A DNA stretch of 64,000 nucleotides, from positions 1 to 64,000 of the forward strand of contig NZ_SJSM01000027.1 in NCBI RefSeq assembly GCF_004331685.1, in the 5' to 3' direction. This DNA comes from Pedobacter hiemivivus (GTDB lineage Bacteria; Bacteroidota; Bacteroidia; Sphingobacteriales; Sphingobacteriaceae). Below the pieces are notes generated by a model. It worked only from the letters and a program-made list of their open reading frames with translations. It was not told where the DNA came from and made no database searches. Below, in pieces: positions 51,561-61,485 of this stretch. The translations under genes and the position numbers were made by a program. How positions within the stretch are numbered: position 1 is the first letter of the stretch; the number at the start of each line of letters is the position of its first letter.

Positions 51561-52400
51561 ATGTCTACAGTACAAATTTCTGCAGCTGATGTAAACAAAT
51601 TGCGCCAACAAACTGGTGCTGGTATGATGGACTGCAAAAAAGCGTTAATCGAAGCTAATGGTGATTTCGAAGCTGCGGTTGATTATTTACGTAAAAAAGG
51701 TGCTAAAGTAGCAGCTTCTCGTCAGGATCGTGATTCTAACGAAGGTGTTGTTATCGCTAAAGCTACTGCTGATGGCAAACGTGGTGTTGTGGTTGAATTA
51801 AACTGCGAGACTGACTTTGTTGCTAAAAATGCTGATTTCGTTGCTTTAGCTAACAAGTTTACTGATTTAGCTATCGAAAACAATCCTGCTTCATTAGAAG
51901 AACTTTTAGCTCTTGAAATTGACGGACAAAAAGTTTCTGATATCATCGTTGAGAACACTGGTAAAATCGGTGAGAAAATCGGTATCTCTAAATTTGAAAC
52001 TGTTACTGGTGAGTTAGTTGTTCCTTACATCCATGGTAACTACCGTTTAGGTGTATTGGTTGCTTTAAACCAAGCTGGTGCAGGTGTTGAAGAAGCTGGT
52101 AAAGATGTTGCTATGCAAATCGCAGCAATGAGCCCAGTTGCTTTAGATAAAGGTGATGTTGATTCATCTACTATCGAACGTGAAACTGAAATCGCTAAAG
52201 AGCAAATCCGTGCTGAAGGTAAACCTGAAGAAATGGTAGAAAAAATTGCTGCTGGTAAATTGAATAAATTCTACAAAGACAGTACTTTATTAAACCAAGA
52301 GTTTGTTAAAGATTCATCTAAAGATGTACGTAAATTTTTACATGATGTTTCTAACGGTTTAACCGTTGTTGCATTTAAACGCGTACAATTAGGAGCTTAA
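51561..52400 (+). CDS. tsf: Translation elongation factor Ts
   Basis: A 279-residue protein with the EF-Ts N-terminal UBA-like motif LRQQTGAGMMDCKKAL, the GVVVELNCETDFVAKN motif and PYIHGNYRLGVLV in the core domain. It exchanges GDP for GTP on EF-Tu. AAAGGAAATAAA precedes the ATG. It follows rpsB after a 98-nt gap with a hairpin, the usual rpsB-tsf order, and is closed by a terminator. Confidence 0.98.
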   Translation: MSTVQISAADVNKLRQQTGAGMMDCKKALIEANGDFEAAVDYLRKKGAKVAASRQDRDSNEGVVIAKATADGKRGVVVELNCETDFVAKNADFVALANKFTDLAIENNPASLEELLALEIDGQKVSDIIVENTGKIGEKIGISKFETVTGELVVPYIHGNYRLGVLVALNQAGAGVEEAGKDVAMQIAAMSPVALDKGDVDSSTIERETEIAKEQIRAEGKPEEMVEKIAAGKLNKFYKDSTLLNQEFVKDSSKDVRKFLHDVSNGLTVVAFKRVQLGA

Positions 52401-52424
52401 TACTTAATTAATTTTTTTTAGAAG

Positions 52425-52454
52425 AGCCTTCTGTTTTCAGGAGGCTTTTTTTTT
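52425..52454 (+). terminator. Intrinsic terminator after tsf
   Basis: AGCCTTCTG (52425-52433), TTTT and CAGGAGGCT (52438-52446) form a 9-bp stem with one G-U, followed by nine T residues. Confidence 0.9.
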
Positions 52455-52486
52455 GCCTTATATTTGGGCTTATACAATAGAATCGT

Positions 52487-53593
52487 ATGATCGCAATAAC
52501 CAATTGTAAGCTGTTTAAATCTGGTGTGCTGCTGGCAGACCAATCTGTGCTAATTGAAAATGGAAAAATAACCAGGGTATCTAATGAAAAAATTCCTGAG
52601 GGATATACACAAGTTGATGCAGGCGGCGACTTCCTTAGCCCTTCTTTTATAGATCTTCAGATCTATGGTAGTGCTGGTCCACTTTTTTCTGCTTACCCTA
52701 CAGCAGAAACCTTAGAACAAATGGATCATGACTTAATCCATAAAGGGACTACGGGCTTTTTGGCTTGTGTGGCTACCAACAGTATGGAAATTGTTTATCA
52801 GACCTTAGATGCAGCAAAGGCTTACCGCCCACAAGCGAAAGGTTTTTTAGGCTTGCACTTAGAGGGGCCTTACCTAAATCCTAAGCGCAGAGGGGCACAC
52901 ATTGAAGCATTTATCCATAAAGCGGAGCTTGATGAAGTGAAGCGGTTGCTGGATTATGCTGATGGCACTGTAAAGATGATGACTTTGGCGGCCGAACTTC
53001 AGGACGATGCCGTGATCAATTATTTGTTAGATAATCATGTTCTTTTATCATTGGGGCATAGTGACGCCAGCTTTGAGCAGGCTACGGCTGCGTATAACAA
53101 AGGATTTAAGACAACTACACATTTGTTCAATGCCATGCCTGCAATTCATCACAGGGCTCCTAATTTGCCTGTAGCTGTATTTAATCACCCTACTGCAATG
53201 GCCAGTATTATTGCAGATGGTAGTCATGTTGATTTTGAAATGGTAAAGATGAGCCATAGGTTGATGAAAGATCGGTTGTTTTTAATTACTGATGCGGTGT
53301 CTGAATGTAACATTGGCCCGTATCAGCATCAGCTTTCCGGAGATAAATTTATTACCCCTGATGGTACGCTTTCGGGCTCAAACATTACGATGTTGCAGGC
53401 GATTCAGAACTGTGTACAGCATTGTGAGATTCCTTTACAGGACGCTTTAAATATGGCTTCGTCCCATCCGGCAAAATTGATTGGTCTTGCAGATAAAATA
53501 GGCTCATTAAGCGTTGGTAACGATGCTAATCTGCTGTTATTGAACCCAGAACTTAAGCTGACTAAAGTTTTTGTGGGTGGTTTAGACATTTGA
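52487..53593 (+). CDS. nagA: N-acetylglucosamine-6-phosphate deacetylase
   Basis: A 368-residue amidohydrolase. Recognisable are FIDLQIYGSAGP (replacing the HxH region), FLGLHLEGPYLNPKRRGAH, LGHSDASFEQA (His ligand), TTHLFNAMPAIHHR (His and substrate-binding loop) and ITDAVSE with the catalytic Asp. It deacetylates GlcNAc-6-P in amino-sugar and cell-wall recycling. It stands 87 nt after tsf, beyond a terminator, and 38 nt before pyrH. NagB was not seen nearby. Confidence 0.94.
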   Translation: MIAITNCKLFKSGVLLADQSVLIENGKITRVSNEKIPEGYTQVDAGGDFLSPSFIDLQIYGSAGPLFSAYPTAETLEQMDHDLIHKGTTGFLACVATNSMEIVYQTLDAAKAYRPQAKGFLGLHLEGPYLNPKRRGAHIEAFIHKAELDEVKRLLDYADGTVKMMTLAAELQDDAVINYLLDNHVLLSLGHSDASFEQATAAYNKGFKTTTHLFNAMPAIHHRAPNLPVAVFNHPTAMASIIADGSHVDFEMVKMSHRLMKDRLFLITDAVSECNIGPYQHQLSGDKFITPDGTLSGSNITMLQAIQNCVQHCEIPLQDALNMASSHPAKLIGLADKIGSLSVGNDANLLLLNPELKLTKVFVGGLDI

Positions 53594-53631
53594 TCCCTCA
53601 TTAATTAAAACAATTAGTTATTTTTGGAGCC

Positions 53632-54339
53632 ATGAAATATAAACGGATCCTACTAAAATTAAGTGGCGAGTCGCTAATGGGCGAAAAGCAGTATGGTATT
53701 GATAATGAGGTGGTAAGGCAGTATGCTGAAGACATTAAGGCGGTTCATGCCCAAGGTCTTGAAATAGCAATCGTTATTGGAGGTGGAAATATTTTTAGAG
53801 GTTTAAGTGCAGAAAAGTCGGGTATGGACCGTGCACAGGCCGATTATATGGGTATGTTGGCTACTGTAATCAACAGTATGGCTTTACAAGATGCTTTAGA
53901 AAAAGTAGGCTTGAAAACTCGCTTACTTACTGCAATTAAAATGGAGCAGATCTGCGAACCATTTATCCGTAGAAGAGCTGTACGTCACCTTGAAAAAGGT
54001 CGTGTGGTAATTTTTGGAGCCGGTACAGGTAACCCTTATTTCACAACAGATTCGGCAGCTGCATTACGCGCTATCGAGATCAAAGCTGATGTGGTATTGA
54101 AAGGTACGCGTGTTGACGGTATTTATACTGCTGATCCGGAAAAAGATCCTACAGCGACTAAATATTCAGAGATTTCCTTTAAAGAAGTTTACGCTAAAGG
54201 ATTGAATGTAATGGATATGACTGCTTTTACGCTTTGCGAAGAGAATGAATTGCCGATTATCGTTTTTGATATGAATAAAACAGGCAATTTTATGAAAATT
54301 GCTAATGGCGACGAGATCGGTACGCTGGTTAAGAACTGA
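53632..54339 (+). CDS. pyrH: UMP kinase
   Basis: A 235-residue protein with LLKLSGESLMGEKQYGID at the start, the IVIGGGNIFRG glycine-rich phosphate loop and the C-terminal VDGIYTADPEKDPTATKY. It phosphorylates UMP in pyrimidine synthesis. pyrH-frr is a widely conserved pair; frr begins 41 nt later. Confidence 0.97.
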   Translation: MKYKRILLKLSGESLMGEKQYGIDNEVVRQYAEDIKAVHAQGLEIAIVIGGGNIFRGLSAEKSGMDRAQADYMGMLATVINSMALQDALEKVGLKTRLLTAIKMEQICEPFIRRRAVRHLEKGRVVIFGAGTGNPYFTTDSAAALRAIEIKADVVLKGTRVDGIYTADPEKDPTATKYSEISFKEVYAKGLNVMDMTAFTLCEENELPIIVFDMNKTGNFMKIANGDEIGTLVKN

Positions 54340-54380
54340 TCCTAAATAAATTTTATATTTTTGGTTAAATTTTACAAAAC

Positions 54381-54944
54381 ATGAATGACCTCATAAAGAA
54401 ACAATTACAAGATGCCCAGGCAAACATGGACAAGGCGATTGACCATTGTGAAGCTGAATTGACTAAAATCCGTGCAGGAAAAGCTTCTGCAGGTATGTTA
54501 GACGGCATATTTGTAGATTATTATGGTAGTGCTACTGGTTTATCTCAGGTAGCAAGTATCAATACACCTGATGCACGTACTTTGCTTGTTCAGCCTTGGG
54601 AAAAAAATATGTTAGTGCCTATAGAACGCGCTATTATGGAAGCTAATATCGGTATCAACCCTCAGAATGATGGTGTGGTAATCCGTTTGGTAGTTCCACC
54701 ATTGACTGAAGAACGCAGAATACAACTCGTTAAAAAGGTAAAAGAGGAAGCTGAACGTGGTAAAATAACCATTCGTAACATCCGTAAAGATGCCAACGAA
54801 AAGATCAAAAAATTGAAAGGCGAAAGCGTTTCTGATGATGAGATTAAAACTGGTGAAGCTGAAGTTCAGAAAATTACTGACGTTTATATCCTTAAAGTTG
54901 ATAAGCACTCTGAAGCGAAAGAGAAGGATATCATGACCGTTTAA
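54381..54944 (+). CDS. frr: Ribosome recycling factor
   Basis: A 187-residue protein with the RRF motifs LTKIRAGKASAGMLDGI, VQPWEKNML and PPLTEERR followed by a long helical part (RNIRKDANEKIKKLK). Size and sequence are normal. It splits post-termination ribosomes together with EF-G. It follows pyrH and ends at a hairpin terminator. Confidence 0.98.
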   Translation: MNDLIKKQLQDAQANMDKAIDHCEAELTKIRAGKASAGMLDGIFVDYYGSATGLSQVASINTPDARTLLVQPWEKNMLVPIERAIMEANIGINPQNDGVVIRLVVPPLTEERRIQLVKKVKEEAERGKITIRNIRKDANEKIKKLKGESVSDDEIKTGEAEVQKITDVYILKVDKHSEAKEKDIMTV

Positions 54945-54972
54945 AGGTCGGATTATAATCTGCTTGTAAATT

Positions 54973-55013
54973 AAAGGGAATGAGGATAATGCTTCATTCC
55001 CTTTCTTTATTTT
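54973..55013 (+). terminator. Intrinsic terminator after frr
   Basis: AAAGGGAATGA (54973-54983) and TCATTCCCTTT (54994-55004) are a perfect 11-bp stem with a 10-nt loop, followed by a T-rich stretch. Confidence 0.85.
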
Positions 55014-55038
55014 TGACCCCTCAAAACAAAACTTATAG

Positions 55039-56790
55039 ATGAATTTACTGATTGAATATTTGAAGAACTATAAATGGATAGTAGTTTTAGCGCTTGTGCT
55101 GGCTGCTGTTAATATAGGATTCTCTTTATTAGACCCTTACATTACAGGTAGAATTGTGGATCGTTTCATCGAAAAGAAAGATATTTTGGAGCGTAGCGAA
55201 TTCGTTTGGGGAGTACTTGGACTAGTTGGTTTGGGTGTGGGTGCCGCTATGGTATCCAGAATTGCAAAGAACTTTCAGGATTATTTTACCAGTATTATTG
55301 TTCAGAAAGTAGGGGCTCAAATGTACGCTGATGGCTTAAAACATTCGTTGGAGTTACCTTACCAGGTATTTGAGGATCAACGTAGTGGAGAGACATTGGG
55401 AATATTGCAGAAAGTGCGTCAGGACTCAGAAAAGTTCATCACCTCATTTATCAGTATTTTGTTTGTTAGCCTGATCGGGATGGTTTTTGTAATCGTTTAC
55501 TCGGTTACGGTAAGCTATAAAGTAACACTGATCTATTTTTCTGCAATTCCTATCATCAGCTTTGTGAGCTGGTTTTTGAGTAGAAAAATTAAAACCATAC
55601 AAAAGAGTATTGTTGCCGAAACCACCGCTTTGGCAGGTTCTACTACAGAATCATTAAGAAATATTGAACTGGTTAAAAGTTTAGGATTGGCTAGTCAGGA
55701 AATAGAACGCTTAAATAAAACAACTTATAAAATACTGGGCCTTGAGCTTAGAAAGGTAAAGTATGTGCGCAGTATGAGCTTTGTACAGGGCACAACGGTA
55801 AATTTTGTACGTAGCTGTATGGTTGTGGTTCTATTGATTCTTATTTTTGAAAATACCATCTCTCCGGGACAATATTTCTCTTTCTTATTTTACTCATTCT
55901 TCCTTTTTGGTCCACTGCAGGAGCTTGGAAATGTAATCCTGTCATGGCGCGAAGCCGAAGTTTCTCTAGGGAATTTTAAGAGGATTTTAAGTATGCCAAT
56001 AGATCAGAAGCCTTTAAACCCCGTTAAGCTTGAAAAGATTAGCAAGTTGGCTTTTGAAGATGTTAATTTTAAACACTTAACTGGGAAATTTAATGCACTA
56101 ACCGACATTAGCTTTAGTACTCATAATGGGGAGACGATTGCTTTTGTAGGCCCTTCGGGTTCTGGAAAAACCACATTGGTGAAGTTGTTGGTTGGACTCT
56201 ATCAGCCTATTGAGGGAGATGTGCTTTATAACAATACTTCGAGCAAGGATATTGATCTTGATTTATTGAGGGAAAAAATTGGTTTTGTAACTCAGGATAC
56301 ACAATTGTTTTCGGGAACGATTAGAGAGAATTTACAGTTTGTAAGACCCGGTGCTACTGATGAAGAGTGTATGCGGGTTTTGCAGCAGGCAGCTTGTCAT
56401 AATCTACTAGCAAGGGCAGACAATGGGCTGGATACCGTAATTGGCGAGGGTGGAGTAAAAGTGTCGGGTGGTGAAAAGCAGCGTTTATCGATAGCGAGAG
56501 CATTGCTACGTAAGCCGGATATTTTGGTGTTTGATGAAGCTACATCTTCTTTGGATTCATTGACAGAAGAGGATATCACAGCTACGATTCGTGATATTTC
56601 GGAGCAGACCAATCACATTACGATATTGATTGCACACAGGTTATCGACGATCAAACATGCTGACCGCATTTTTGTACTCGAGAAAGGGCACATTATTGAA
56701 CAAGGTAGACATGAAGATTTATTGTTGCTAAATGGCTTGTACTATGCCATGTGGAGACAACAGATCGGTGAACGCCATGTAACGGCTTAA
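55039..56790 (+). CDS. ABC exporter, TM and ATPase domains fused
   Basis: A 583-residue half-transporter. Six TM helices occupy about 1-310; the nucleotide-binding domain follows with Walker A GPSGSGKTT (about 382-390), Q-loop VTQDTQLFSG, signature SGGEKQRLS and Walker B ILVFDEATSSLD, ending with the H-loop IAHRLST. This is the type IV lipid/peptide/drug exporter form. Works as a homodimer or with another half. The last 4 nt overlap the convergent MFS gene. Substrate unknown. Confidence 0.94.
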   Translation: MNLLIEYLKNYKWIVVLALVLAAVNIGFSLLDPYITGRIVDRFIEKKDILERSEFVWGVLGLVGLGVGAAMVSRIAKNFQDYFTSIIVQKVGAQMYADGLKHSLELPYQVFEDQRSGETLGILQKVRQDSEKFITSFISILFVSLIGMVFVIVYSVTVSYKVTLIYFSAIPIISFVSWFLSRKIKTIQKSIVAETTALAGSTTESLRNIELVKSLGLASQEIERLNKTTYKILGLELRKVKYVRSMSFVQGTTVNFVRSCMVVVLLILIFENTISPGQYFSFLFYSFFLFGPLQELGNVILSWREAEVSLGNFKRILSMPIDQKPLNPVKLEKISKLAFEDVNFKHLTGKFNALTDISFSTHNGETIAFVGPSGSGKTTLVKLLVGLYQPIEGDVLYNNTSSKDIDLDLLREKIGFVTQDTQLFSGTIRENLQFVRPGATDEECMRVLQQAACHNLLARADNGLDTVIGEGGVKVSGGEKQRLSIARALLRKPDILVFDEATSSLDSLTEEDITATIRDISEQTNHITILIAHRLSTIKHADRIFVLEKGHIIEQGRHEDLLLLNGLYYAMWRQQIGERHVTA

Positions 56791-58061
56791 ACCTTTTGTT
56801 CGTTTATCTCATCAAGGCTTAATTTTATTAAGCCTTTTGTTTTTAAATAGGTAATGCCAGCAATGAGGATGGTCATACTGCCCCCAAATACTACTGCGGG
56901 TACGGTACGCATCAGCTTTGCAGTTAGGCCCGATTCGAAGGCACCAATCTCATTGGATGAGCCAATAAACATACTGTTTACAGCAGATACGCGACCCCGC
57001 ATTTCGTCGGGGGTAAGGAGTTGCATAATGGTAGATCGGATAATCACGCTTACGCTATCAAATGCACCTTCCATAAACAAGAACATAAGGGTAAGGTAGA
57101 AGTTTTTGGATAGACCGTAACAGATAATGCTGGTTCCAAATCCAGTAACGGCAATGAGGAGGTTACGCCAGGGTTTATTCATGGGCGAAAAACGAGTCAT
57201 TACCAACATGGTAATCACAGCGCCACCTGATGCTGCCGCACGCATGTATCCCAGGCCTTCTGGGCCAACTTTAAGGATGTCATTAGCAAATACTGGTAAT
57301 AAGGCGACAGCGCCGCCAAAAAACACGGAAAATAGGTCCAGGCTCATGGCGCCCAACATCATTTTGCTTTTAAATACAAACTGTACCCCTTCGGTTAGGC
57401 TTTTTACAATACTTTCTTTAGGGATGTATCTTGGCGGGTGTGGTTTTAAAAAGAAGATACAAACAATGGAAATAAATATAAACGTAATGATCACGATATA
57501 GGTTACCGTGATGCCGTAGAAGCCGTAAATTAATCCACCTGCTGCTGGGCCCAGAATAGAGGCCATTTGCCAGCCGGAACTGTTCCATGTACTGGAGTTT
57601 GGATATAATTTTTTAGGGACAATCATGGCCATTAAGGAGAAGGTGGCCGGACTAAAAAAGCCGCGGGCCAAGCCAACCCCGAATATCATGCAATACATAA
57701 TAGGCACAATATAACTGGTAGGGATGTAGGCATGCATTTGTTTTGTGGTAACCACGAGCATCACTAGAGAGCATAAAAACACACCTATAAATATTTTAAG
57801 GAGCAGCCCTCTTTTTTCAGATTTATCCGCAATATATCCACCATATAGCGCAACGCCAATGGCTGGAATGGCTTCGCAGAGGCCAATTAATCCCAGTGCT
57901 AATGGGTCTTTAGTGAGGTGATAAATGTGAAAGCCGATGATTACGGCCTGCATTTGATAAGCAAAAGTGAAAAAGAAACGCATTCCGAGATAAGATCGGA
58001 ATTCTCTGTAGCGCAAGGCGGCGAAAGGATCGGGTTTCTCTATAGGTACATGTTCTTCCAA
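56787..58061 (-). CDS. MFS exporter (EntS/MFS_3 type)
   Basis: A 424-residue protein with about 12 TM segments. The N-terminal PFAALRYREFRSYLGMRF is typical of MFS_3 exporters, as is ADKSEKR between TM2 and TM3. The middle region has RGFFSPATFSLMAMIVPK and the second half PDEMRGRVSAVNSMF. Such proteins export siderophores or drugs; this substrate is unknown. It faces the ABC exporter convergently and begins 67 nt from the end of the ThiE-type gene, which is on the same strand. Confidence 0.88.
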   Translation of the reverse strand: MEEHVPIEKPDPFAALRYREFRSYLGMRFFFTFAYQMQAVIIGFHIYHLTKDPLALGLIGLCEAIPAIGVALYGGYIADKSEKRGLLLKIFIGVFLCSLVMLVVTTKQMHAYIPTSYIVPIMYCMIFGVGLARGFFSPATFSLMAMIVPKKLYPNSSTWNSSGWQMASILGPAAGGLIYGFYGITVTYIVIITFIFISIVCIFFLKPHPPRYIPKESIVKSLTEGVQFVFKSKMMLGAMSLDLFSVFFGGAVALLPVFANDILKVGPEGLGYMRAAASGGAVITMLVMTRFSPMNKPWRNLLIAVTGFGTSIICYGLSKNFYLTLMFLFMEGAFDSVSVIIRSTIMQLLTPDEMRGRVSAVNSMFIGSSNEIGAFESGLTAKLMRTVPAVVFGGSMTILIAGITYLKTKGLIKLSLDEINEQKV

Positions 58062-58128
58062 CAGAAAATTGTTTTAAACAAATGTATGCCATCGACTTGC
58101 AATAACATACATTTATTTAAAAAAGTAT

Positions 58129-58761
58129 TTACACGATTTGGTCATAAAAGTCAAGATAGGCTGAACGCATATCTTCGGCTTGATTTATGGCTGCAGAAAC
58201 AGCTATCCCGAAAATTCCGGTATTCATTAATGGGTCTATGTCGTTGATGGTTATACCGCCAACAGCAAGCACAGGTAGGTTGATGTCCAGTTTTTTTAAT
58301 TCTGCCATCGCATTTTGATAACCTTCTACACCCAATAATGGAGCTTTGTTAGGCTTGGTGGTTGTGGTGTAAAATGGACCAAAACCGGCATAGTCTGCAC
58401 CTTCTTTGGCTAGTCTGATTAAGCCTTGCAGTGTAGTGGCAGAGCCGCCAATGGTTATTGCTTCGCCCAGTTGTTCTCGCAGCTTTACAAAGTCGGCATC
58501 AAAATCTTCGATATGAAAACCCTGAATATCGGCTTTGCCGTTTAAATGTACATGATCTGTAACGATCAGGGTAGCCCCCCAATCGTCACAGATTTCTGCA
58601 ATAGCATTGATATCTATCAAAAGCTCATCATCATTTTTAGTTAAGCAACGGTATTGTATCCATTTTGCTCCGGCAGAGCAGGCAATTTGCGCCTGTTCAA
58701 TATGACTGTGCTGCTGGATATCGTGCGTAATAAATTGGAGTTTCTCGATGAACTTTTTCAT
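58129..58761 (-). CDS. Thiamine-phosphate synthase (ThiE/TenI family)
   Basis: A 210-residue TIM-barrel protein. Visible motifs are WIQYRCLTKNDDE (phosphate and pyrimidine site, QYR), TLIVTDHVHLNGKADIQGFHI, GGSATTLQGL and GADYAGFGPFYTTTTK with the ThiE-type substrate loop. ThiE joins HMP-PP and HET-P; TenI-like members may instead act on other aminopyrimidines. It follows the TonB receptor by 22 nt, under the same TPP riboswitch, which supports a thiamine role. Confidence 0.85.
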   Translation of the reverse strand: MKKFIEKLQFITHDIQQHSHIEQAQIACSAGAKWIQYRCLTKNDDELLIDINAIAEICDDWGATLIVTDHVHLNGKADIQGFHIEDFDADFVKLREQLGEAITIGGSATTLQGLIRLAKEGADYAGFGPFYTTTTKPNKAPLLGVEGYQNAMAELKKLDINLPVLAVGGITINDIDPLMNTGIFGIAVSAAINQAEDMRSAYLDFYDQIV

Positions 58762-58783
58762 ATATATAGGTATTCCTTGTCTT

Positions 58784-61255
58784 TTAAAATTTCAAATTTA
58801 GCGAAAGTAGGAAATTAGTTCCTGCCTGAGGGAAGTAAAAGTTTTCGGTAGTTGTTCCCCATGGATAGATTGAGCTGTAAGTATAGCCGTTACTTTCGTA
58901 TTTTTTATTGAAAATGTTGTTGGCTAATAAGCCGATATTGATGTTTTTAATGCCTTTTAAGCTAAAATCATAACCTATTCTGGCGTTGTTTACCCAGTAA
59001 GCGTCTAGCTTGCGGCTATCATTTTGCGTATTGTCCATAAATTGTTTGCTCACATATTTGCTTTGGAAAGCAACAGCAAGGCCCGATAACGGTTTGTATA
59101 CCAACTCGCCGAAAAGGACTGTATTTGGTGAGAAAGAGATATCTGGATTTGCATAAGTGGTTGCCTGAACATTGATCAGATCAAAATTGGCATCGTATTC
59201 TGAAACGTAATCAATATAGTTTTTGATCTTGTTTCTGCTTAATGCAGCATTGGCATTTACTGCAAATTTAGAACTGATGATGTATGAACCATCTAATTCA
59301 ATCCCTATTCTTGAGCTTTTATCTACATTCTGACGGTAAGGATCGCCACCATCGTTAACCTCTCCTGTAAAAATCAACTGATCTTTATAGAACATACCAT
59401 ATACATTAATGCCAACATTGAAATCGCTGTTTTTAATGCGGTATCCAGCTTCAATATTGTTTAGATTTTCTGCTTTTGGTACTGCTAATCCTGTTTTTAG
59501 ATTGGTAAAGTCATCGCGGTTAGGTTCTTTATTCGCTACACTAAATGACGCATATATATTACTTTGTTCGTTTACGAAGTAAGTAGCACCAAATTTAGGG
59601 TTAAAGAAATTGTAGTTGTTGTGGAAATCTAATGGGTTACGATTTTTGTCTAATCCAGTGATATCGTATTTTACGTTTCTGTATTGTAAGTCGGCAAATA
59701 AGCTCAGTTGACTTATCGGACTGTAGTTTACTTTAGCATAGGTATTGAAATCATCTTTATTTCCTTTGCCATCGTAATAATGATAGTCATTTGTGGCTGT
59801 TGAGGCATACTGGGCCCAAATAACTTGACCAAAATGCTTACCTCTGTATTGATTGTATGCTCCACCCAGGGTGAAGTTTAAATCGGACTTTGGATTATAG
59901 TTAAACGCATAAGTTGCTCCGTAAAAGTCATTGTCTAACCAACGGCGACGAATAAGGTCTGTTTTAGCAACGTCGGTGCCACCTGCATTTGCATTAGGTA
60001 AGCCATACTTACTAAACTTTTGTTGGTTTTTGTACTCTTCATAATAGCCTTTACCTTCGGTATAATGCAGGGCTCCATTAAATGAAAACTGTTCGTTAAA
60101 CTGTTTCGCATATAATGCCTGGTAATGATTTTGTGCGTAATTGTCGTTTTGATCTTTGTAGGTAAACTGGTTGTATTTCCTGTTGTCAGAATTAAATAGA
60201 TTATCACGGTCGGCGTCTGTGTAATACAAATAATCTTTATTGTTGTCGTAATGGGTTTGTAGGCCGACTAAATCGCCTCTTAGTTTTGCCTCAGGAACAC
60301 CGCTCCAGGCTTGGTAGGTCTTTTCTGTACCGCCAAATACATTTATCCTTAATAAATCTGTTTTCCCATGGTAAGCACCAGATAAGAAGAATGATTTCAG
60401 ATCAGCAGCACTACGGTCTACAAAGCCATCAGATTTGATGCGTGATAAACGGCCGTCAAAGCTCCATTTGTTGTCAATTAAGCCAGTACCAATTTTAACG
60501 GTGTTTTTTAAGGTGTTAAATGAGCCGTAGGTATTGTTTAACTCTGCATATGCGTTTTCTGAAGGTGCTGCTGTTTGGATGTTTAAACTTCCACCAAAAG
60601 CACCGGCACCGTTGGTAGAGGTACCTACGCCGCGTTGGATCTGGATGTTATCTACAGAGGAAGCAAAGTCGGGCATGTTTACCCAAAATATTCCCTGGCT
60701 TTCGCCATCGTTGTAAGGAATGCCGTTGATGGTTACATTTACCCTACTGGCATCACTACCTCTAACTCTAATTCCGGTATAGCCTACGCCTGCACCTGCA
60801 TCAGAAGTAACTACAACGCCAGGTGTGTTGTTTAAAATAAAAGGAAGATCCTGGCCAAAGTTGTTTCGCTCAATTTCGGCTTTGTCGATGTTTTTGTAGG
60901 TGGCGGCCGATTTCTCGTTGGCACGCGTAGCCCTAACAATTACCTCATCGGCCAAAAATGCGCTTAAGATCAAGGTAAAGTCCACAACTTCATCACTACT
61001 CAACTTTATGGTTTTCTCTATCGTTTGGTAGCCAATATAACTGGTGCTAAGGGTGTAATTCCCTGCTTTTAGATTGCTGAACCGATATTTGCCTTGTGCA
61101 TCAGTAGTCATTCCTGTAGCCTTATTTTTAAGTCGTACAGAGGCTCCTGAAAGTGTGTTTGATTTTTCGGATACTGTTCCCGAAATACTGAATTGAGCTT
61201 TTGCCAGAACCGGCAACAGCAACATCGCCATCACGGCAATTTTTAATGTTTTCAA
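58784..61255 (-). CDS. TonB-dependent outer membrane receptor under TPP control
   Basis: An 823-residue protein: signal peptide (MKTLKIAVMAMLLLPVLAKAQ), carboxypeptidase-regulatory beta domain (ISGTVSEKSNTLSGASVRL), plug domain (NFGQDLPFILNNTPGVVV; GVGTSTNGAGAFGG), and a C-terminal barrel ending with the aromatic LLSLNLKF. A TPP riboswitch lies just upstream, so it most likely takes up thiamine or a precursor such as HMP across the outer membrane, like the OMR1 group in Bacteroidota. The transported form is inferred from regulation. Confidence 0.9.
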   Translation of the reverse strand: MKTLKIAVMAMLLLPVLAKAQFSISGTVSEKSNTLSGASVRLKNKATGMTTDAQGKYRFSNLKAGNYTLSTSYIGYQTIEKTIKLSSDEVVDFTLILSAFLADEVIVRATRANEKSAATYKNIDKAEIERNNFGQDLPFILNNTPGVVVTSDAGAGVGYTGIRVRGSDASRVNVTINGIPYNDGESQGIFWVNMPDFASSVDNIQIQRGVGTSTNGAGAFGGSLNIQTAAPSENAYAELNNTYGSFNTLKNTVKIGTGLIDNKWSFDGRLSRIKSDGFVDRSAADLKSFFLSGAYHGKTDLLRINVFGGTEKTYQAWSGVPEAKLRGDLVGLQTHYDNNKDYLYYTDADRDNLFNSDNRKYNQFTYKDQNDNYAQNHYQALYAKQFNEQFSFNGALHYTEGKGYYEEYKNQQKFSKYGLPNANAGGTDVAKTDLIRRRWLDNDFYGATYAFNYNPKSDLNFTLGGAYNQYRGKHFGQVIWAQYASTATNDYHYYDGKGNKDDFNTYAKVNYSPISQLSLFADLQYRNVKYDITGLDKNRNPLDFHNNYNFFNPKFGATYFVNEQSNIYASFSVANKEPNRDDFTNLKTGLAVPKAENLNNIEAGYRIKNSDFNVGINVYGMFYKDQLIFTGEVNDGGDPYRQNVDKSSRIGIELDGSYIISSKFAVNANAALSRNKIKNYIDYVSEYDANFDLINVQATTYANPDISFSPNTVLFGELVYKPLSGLAVAFQSKYVSKQFMDNTQNDSRKLDAYWVNNARIGYDFSLKGIKNINIGLLANNIFNKKYESNGYTYSSIYPWGTTTENFYFPQAGTNFLLSLNLKF

Positions 61256-61321
61256 TTTTTGATCTTTTAGTTAAACCGCTGCAAGTAAGGGGTACTTACA
61301 GCCCAGTTAAACTCCATAACT

Positions 61322-61431
61322 CCAATCCCTACGCCGGCATTATCCGGATCAGGTGCATATATCTGCGTACAGATATAATGGGTATGCTCTCAGCCTGTTT
61401 TTGTGTTTTTTACAAAACAAGGCACCCCCTT
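61322..61431 (-). promoter_or_regulatory. TPP (THI) riboswitch
   Basis: On the minus strand the conserved order is visible: GGGGGTGCC (61430-61422), GGCTGAGA (61395-61388), ACCC, then CTGATCCGGATAATGCCGGC (61352-61333) and GTAGGGA (61332-61326). This is the thi-box core. It lies about 66 nt upstream of the TonB receptor start, so it likely controls translation or termination of that gene and thiE. Confidence 0.95.
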
Positions 61432-61485
61432 TTGATGGAACAAAGGTACTTGCTTATTTTGTGAATACCAAGAAAGGGGATTTTG